A stretch of DNA of 64,000 nt from Streptomyces sp. NBC_01233 (GTDB lineage Bacteria; Actinomycetota; Actinomycetes; Streptomycetales; Streptomycetaceae): assembly GCF_035989305.1 (NCBI RefSeq), contig NZ_CP108514.1, forward strand, positions 10,123,597 through 10,187,596. The letters are read 5' to 3'. This document shows positions 60,144 through 64,000 of this stretch, piece by piece (the first letter of the stretch is position 1; each line of letters opens with the position of its first letter). Position numbers and translations under genes: made by a program. Below the pieces are notes generated by a model that saw only the letters and a program-made list of their open reading frames with translations, did not search any database and was not told where the DNA came from.

Positions 60144-62813
60144 TCACGCCCACTCCACGCCCAGCTCCCGCAGGGCGTCCAGCTGTTCCTGGGTGAGCTT
60201 GTCGCGCCGGGTCTTGGTGTTGGAGACCCACACGCCGAGCTTCACGATCACTGGTTCCGCCTCGCCCTTGACCGCGATCTCCTCGCCGTGCGCGCGGGGC
60301 ACCGGCCGGTCCGTGCCTTCCCGCTCCACCCACTGCGCGAGGGCCGCCAGGCCCCGCTGGAACGCCTGCTGTGCTTTGCTCGGACCCTTCGCCGTACGCG
60401 CCGCCGCGGGCGCGGGAGACGGGACCTCAGGAGCCGTGATGCCCAGCGCGGTCAACCGGGCCTGCTGTTCGGGCAGGAGCTGCGCCCAGGTGACAGGTTG
60501 CTTCTGCTGCCGGAGCCACTTGCCGACGTCGTCGCCGTCGAAGACGACGCCCGGCGCGATGTGGGGCAGGACGCCGTCGGCGTCGACCAGGTCCGCCAGG
60601 ACGCGGTGGTGCCGTTGCCAGTCCAGCGGCCACGGGCAGTCCCAGTCCTCGTCGATCTCGGAGAGCTGCGCCGCCCGGGTCGTCGCGGTGTCCTCGTCCT
60701 TCCCGAGGCCGTTCTTGGCGCCCTTGCGGCGGAGGTTGGCCATGTGCTGTCCAACGGGCACCATCTCGTCGTCCTCGCCCCACGTCGCGTCCTGCCGGGG
60801 CGCAAGGTGCCCTGTGGCCCGGCGGTAGGACCGCAAGGCGGCGAGCTTGGCCTCCCACGCCTCTTCGCCGGGCTCCCACACCATCCCGGCCTCCGGCGCG
60901 TCCAGCAGGACCTTGCGCCGCTCCTCCAGCTCGTCGGCGCGCAGGGCCTTCCGCTGCTGGTGGACCCACCGGCCGAGCGGGAACGTCTTGGTGACGCCGA
61001 CCTCGGTCTCGGTGTCGTACGGGACGGCGTACAAGCCGGTGATCCCGTTCTCCGAGCGCCACCGGAGGAGGGCCTGGTAGCCCTCCAGCCACACCAGGCT
61101 GTCCGGCCGGTAGACCCGGGTGCGCAGGAACGCGGCGATCGTGGCGGCGTCGCGCGGGCTGGAGAAGTGGAGCAGGGCCGACTCCGCGGCGGCGTCGGTG
61201 CCGTCCTGCTCCTGGTCCTCGCTTTCGCTGCCGGCTCCGACGATCCGCCCGTCCTCGTCGCGGCGTAGGTGGACCTTGCGCTGGCCGCTGGTGAGGGCGC
61301 GGGAGGCGAGCTGCTCGACCAGACGGTCATCATGACTGCGGAGGCCCTGGAGGACCGCTACAAGAGGCTTGAAGCTCGCGGAGGCGACCATGTCGGTCGG
61401 GTCCTCGCCCGGCTCCAGGAACACGGGAACCATGATGCGGGCGACCTTGGTGCTGCCGTCGCGGTTGAGCCGGAGCGCGCGGCCGATGTTCTGCACGATC
61501 TCGACCTGGGAGCCGCGGGTGTCGGCGAAGCAGATCGCCTCCACCCCGCGCTCGCCGGTGATGTCGACGCCCTCGCCGAGGACGCGCACGGAGGCGAGGA
61601 ACGCCCGGTGCACGCGCCGGTTGTTCGCGTCGATGCCGTTGGCGAACTGCCGCAGGACCTCGCGCCGCTCGGTCACGAGGTGGTCCCCGCACAGCCACGC
61701 CGACCACACCCGGTCCGGCGGGACGTGGCGGCCGCTCTCCAGCTCGTAGAACTCCGCCTCGATCGACGACTTCGGCAGCTTCTCCGCAGCCGCCAGATCG
61801 GCGTCGCAGGCGTCGGTGGCGTACAGCTCGGCCGCCGTCTGGGGCAACTTCTCGGCGAACGCGGCCGCCTCCTCCACCTTCTGGTGGAACGTCATGACCG
61901 TACGCAGGTTGTACGCCGCGGCGTGCTCCAGGAGCGCGGTCTGCAACAGCGCCAGGCGCCGGCCCCGCCGCGCTTCCTCCGACTCCTCGAGGACGGGGGA
62001 GGGGTCGCGGATCTCCAGGACGTCGATCTCGAACCCCGCGAGGATGCCCCGCTCGATCGCCTCGGACAGCCCGAGCTCGGCCAGCCACGCGCCGTAGGTG
62101 CCGTCCGGGTCGTCGGCCATGCTCGCGATCTCCGCCTCCTGGCCGCCGGCGCCCTTCTGCGGCCGGGCCGCGGCCAAGATGCGTGGTGTCGCGGTCAGGT
62201 AGAGCCGGAAGTCCGCCGGGATCCGCGCGTTGTCGTGGATCGCGGCCCACGGCCGCCCGAGATCACCGGCCGTGCCATGCGCCTCATCGACGATGGCGAG
62301 GTCGAAGCCCGCCATCCGCTGCCCGTACAGCCGCTCCCCGCCTGCCAGGGCGGCCTCCAGCGGCCCGCGAACCTTCCGCTGGCCCTCCGGTACGTCGATG
62401 TCCTCGCGGTCCACCAGGGAGGCGTACGTGGCGAACACGACGACGGGCCCGGACGCGGCCCACAGGGCGAGCTGGATCGGGTTCGTGGTGGTGCGCACCC
62501 CCAGTTCGTTGAGGACCGGGTCGTTCTCCAGGGAGCAGACGGCGATCATCGGGGCCCGGTGGCCCACCAGCCGCCACGCCTGGGCGGTCTGAGCGAGCAG
62601 GTCCAAGGTGGGGACGGTGACCAGGATCCGGCCGCCCCGGAAGCACTCCAGCGCGCTCGCGGCTGCCGTGATCGTCTTGCCGGACCCGGTCGCGGACACG
62701 ATCGTTCCCCGGGCCCCCCGCGGGGGCACAGATGACCTTGCAGGGAATCCCACCCACTTCCGGAACGCCGACTTCTGGTCGACCTGGTGTTCCTTGAGCT
62801 GAATCGCTGACAT
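60144..62813 (-). CDS. ttrA: Telomere-proximal SF2 helicase, TtrA-like
   Basis: 889 residues. IVSATGSGKTITAAAS (Walker A), VTVPTLDLLAQTAQAW, LAIVDEAHGTAGD (DEAH), LYLTATPRIL, VRVLGEGVDITGERGVEAIC and IVQNIGRALRLNRDG (motif VI) form the two RecA-like domains. Several helicase-associated repeats follow (WEAKLAALRSYRRATGHLAP, KLGVWVSNTKTRRDKL). ATG 62813 follows GGAGG. It lies about 1.2 kb from the telomere-like end and points inward, as known for terminal ttrA, which aids conjugal transfer of linear replicons. The ttrA name is by position and architecture. Confidence 0.8.
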   Translation of the reverse strand: MSAIQLKEHQVDQKSAFRKWVGFPARSSVPPRGARGTIVSATGSGKTITAAASALECFRGGRILVTVPTLDLLAQTAQAWRLVGHRAPMIAVCSLENDPVLNELGVRTTTNPIQLALWAASGPVVVFATYASLVDREDIDVPEGQRKVRGPLEAALAGGERLYGQRMAGFDLAIVDEAHGTAGDLGRPWAAIHDNARIPADFRLYLTATPRILAAARPQKGAGGQEAEIASMADDPDGTYGAWLAELGLSEAIERGILAGFEIDVLEIRDPSPVLEESEEARRGRRLALLQTALLEHAAAYNLRTVMTFHQKVEEAAAFAEKLPQTAAELYATDACDADLAAAEKLPKSSIEAEFYELESGRHVPPDRVWSAWLCGDHLVTERREVLRQFANGIDANNRRVHRAFLASVRVLGEGVDITGERGVEAICFADTRGSQVEIVQNIGRALRLNRDGSTKVARIMVPVFLEPGEDPTDMVASASFKPLVAVLQGLRSHDDRLVEQLASRALTSGQRKVHLRRDEDGRIVGAGSESEDQEQDGTDAAAESALLHFSSPRDAATIAAFLRTRVYRPDSLVWLEGYQALLRWRSENGITGLYAVPYDTETEVGVTKTFPLGRWVHQQRKALRADELEERRKVLLDAPEAGMVWEPGEEAWEAKLAALRSYRRATGHLAPRQDATWGEDDEMVPVGQHMANLRRKGAKNGLGKDEDTATTRAAQLSEIDEDWDCPWPLDWQRHHRVLADLVDADGVLPHIAPGVVFDGDDVGKWLRQQKQPVTWAQLLPEQQARLTALGITAPEVPSPAPAAARTAKGPSKAQQAFQRGLAALAQWVEREGTDRPVPRAHGEEIAVKGEAEPVIVKLGVWVSNTKTRRDKLTQEQLDALRELGVEWA

Positions 62814-62849
62814 TTCCTTGCCTCCCCGATGCCTAATTCCAGTGGTCTT

Positions 62850-63542
62850 TTAGACGGCCGCGTGCGAGGTATTGGCCGCACCGGCGTCACTCCAGATCGA
62901 CGAGCCCGCGAGATGCCAGCCGCCGGGCGTCCCGTCCGACTTCCCGCACTTGAACCTCGGCAGGTCCTGCGGGTCGTAGTGCCCGGCCTCGAGGGTGCAG
63001 AAGATGACGTCACCGCTGGACATCTCCACCGTCTGGGCCGTGCACAGACCGCCGACGTCACCCAGCGCTCCCAGCGCCCGGCGCCGCGCCGTGGTGTTCG
63101 GCTGTGTGCGCGGCAGCACCCTCTCTCGCACGAACGCTTCCAGCCGCACCACGTTGGCCCGTTCCCGCCGACGTGCGTCCGCGAGATGTACGGCCAGCTC
63201 AGCAGCTCCGGCTGACCGGCCAGACCGCCGCGCCCAGTCCCGGTCCGCGATGCCCACCAGGGCCTCGCTCACCGTTGCCACGCCCTCGTCCCAGCCGTCC
63301 GCGAACAGTCCGCCCTGAGAGGCCGGCGCCATCCCGTCCAGCTCCACGACCTCGCTCTGCGCCCCGGCGACGGCTCCGGCCTCCAGGTCGTCCGCCTCAG
63401 CTGCGGGTACGCCCTGAGCGGCCAAGAGCGCGAACAGCTTCAACCGGGCGTTGGTGCCCGCCGTCTGATACTGACTCACCCGGCGCACAGAATCGCTGAT
63501 CAGCGCTGGATCTAGTCCGGTAGATTCGTGGTGCGTGGTCAT
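62850..63542 (-). CDS. Hypothetical protein, last gene before the telomere
   Basis: 230 residues from ATG 63542. DPALISDSVRRVSQYQTAGT, LFALLAAQGVPAAEADDLEA, a long basic/acidic helical middle (AAELAVHLADARRRERANVV RLEAFVRE) and a Cys/Gly-rich end (GGLCTAQTVEMSSGDVIFCT, RFKCGKSDGTPGGWH). No family recognised. Its stop is 37 bases before the helicase start in the same direction, so the two may be co-transcribed from a promoter at about 63.65 kb. Confidence 0.6.
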   Translation of the reverse strand: MTTHHESTGLDPALISDSVRRVSQYQTAGTNARLKLFALLAAQGVPAAEADDLEAGAVAGAQSEVVELDGMAPASQGGLFADGWDEGVATVSEALVGIADRDWARRSGRSAGAAELAVHLADARRRERANVVRLEAFVRERVLPRTQPNTTARRRALGALGDVGGLCTAQTVEMSSGDVIFCTLEAGHYDPQDLPRFKCGKSDGTPGGWHLAGSSIWSDAGAANTSHAAV

Positions 63543-63619
63543 CTGCGGCCGTTCCTCTCGAAAATGAGGGAGGGTTCCAGGCGGTTGGGGGGTGTCTCGT
63601 GTTTCCGCCAACGGTACAT

Positions 63620-63640
63620 GGTGCATCAACCCGATGCACC
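63620..63640. promoter_or_regulatory. Palindromic operator upstream of the terminal operon
   Basis: GGTGCATC-AACCC-GATGCACC is a perfect 8-bp-arm palindrome about 80 bases upstream of the ATG at 63542, next to a TAGTGT-type -10 on the minus strand (about 63650). Confidence 0.6.
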
Positions 63641-63694
63641 CGCTACACTAGTACCCAACACGAACGAGCGACCCCCACCCCTCGTAGCCAGCCA

Positions 63695-64000
63695 GGCCCA
63701 CGCAGTGGGCCCCAACGGTTCTGGAGGCGCAGCCGGAAGAACCGTTGGGCGGGGGAGCGCAGCGGACCCGCCCAGGAGGACGCAGTCCTCCCTCACTCCC
63801 TCTTCAACTCCACAACAAGAGCCGCCACTAGTTGCACTGTCAGACCCTGATCGACCCGGCCGCGCATCGCGCGGCCTACCGGGCGCGCAGCGGCAGGCCC
63901 CACTCGTTCCCGAAGCGCAGCGCAGGGAACGGCCTTCGCATCGCGAAGGGCCAGCGGGAGCGCAGCGACCGCCCCCGCTTGCACATCGCGCAGCGATGTG
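63695..64000. other. Telomere-like palindrome array
   Basis: Successive hairpins: GGCCCAC-GCA-GTGGGCC (63695), CCCAACGGTTCT/AGAACCGTTGGG with an inner GGC-GCA-GCC (63711-63749), GGGCGGG/CCCGCCC (63747), GAGGAC-GCA-GTCCTC (63776), GGCCGCGC/GCGCGGCC (63858), CGTTCCC/GGGAACG (63905), CTTCGC-ATC-GCGAAG (about 63934), and CACATCGC-GCA-GCGATGTG (63982-64000). GCA-closed hairpins and the last motif are hallmarks of Streptomyces telomeres. Confidence 0.85.

Overview
The window is GC-rich actinobacterial DNA, almost certainly Streptomyces. It has very high third-position GC, GTG and TTG starts, ATGA-coupled operons, and Streptomyces-type transposases, a carotenoid cluster and a telomere-like end. The last ~300 bases (63.69-64.0 kb) are packed with palindromes closed by GCA loops. 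They finish in CACATCGC-GCA-GCGATGTG, a hairpin typical of Streptomyces telomeres. I read the window as the last ~64 kb of a linear replicon, cut a few bases short of the physical end. The large helicase at 60.1-62.8 kb is placed and built like a telomere-linked TtrA-type helicase.

Layout. 0-2.2 kb: right part of an IS21 element (istA frameshifted, istB intact). 3-11 kb: a 2-oxoglutarate/Fe oxygenase, an IS110 scrap, then a patch of surface/membrane genes. Two identical ISAs1 copies and one IS1182 element have inserted here; removing the elements and one copy of each target duplication restores two open genes (292 and 88 codons). 11-20.8 kb: a candidate contractile-injection effector/toxin, a secreted protein, a CsoR-type repressor joined to an Mrr fragment, a divergent methyltransferase/TetR pair with a clear operator, a secreted tripeptidyl aminopeptidase-like hydrolase, and two VOC proteins around an AraC regulator. 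21-29 kb: a lipoprotein, a remnant of a second telomere-type helicase, a methyltransferase, IS256, and an AraC/O-methyltransferase pair. 29-34 kb: a RelE-like toxin-antitoxin pair, an IS701-like transposase, RidA, IS5, and a GNAT gene between ~87-bp direct repeats. 34-43.7 kb: a lower-GC island with a Tn554-type remnant and a large membrane protein, a CapA-like protein, an FtsK-type transfer gene fragment run into an adenylate kinase paralogue, and a methyltransferase fragment.

43.9-52.5 kb: a complete carotenoid cluster in two divergent operons, crtEIBV (minus) and crtYTU (plus). CrtE makes GGPP, CrtB phytoene, CrtI lycopene, CrtY cyclises it, and CrtU should form aromatic end groups (isorenieratene type). 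CrtT and the Rieske protein are accessory. 52.6-59.7 kb: layered IS wreckage (lysR cut by IS3 cut by IS4; istA cut by IS3, with IS4 at the seam). 59.7-64 kb: a small protein with an amyloid-like Asn/Gly motif, the terminal helicase, a hypothetical gene behind a palindromic operator, and the telomere.
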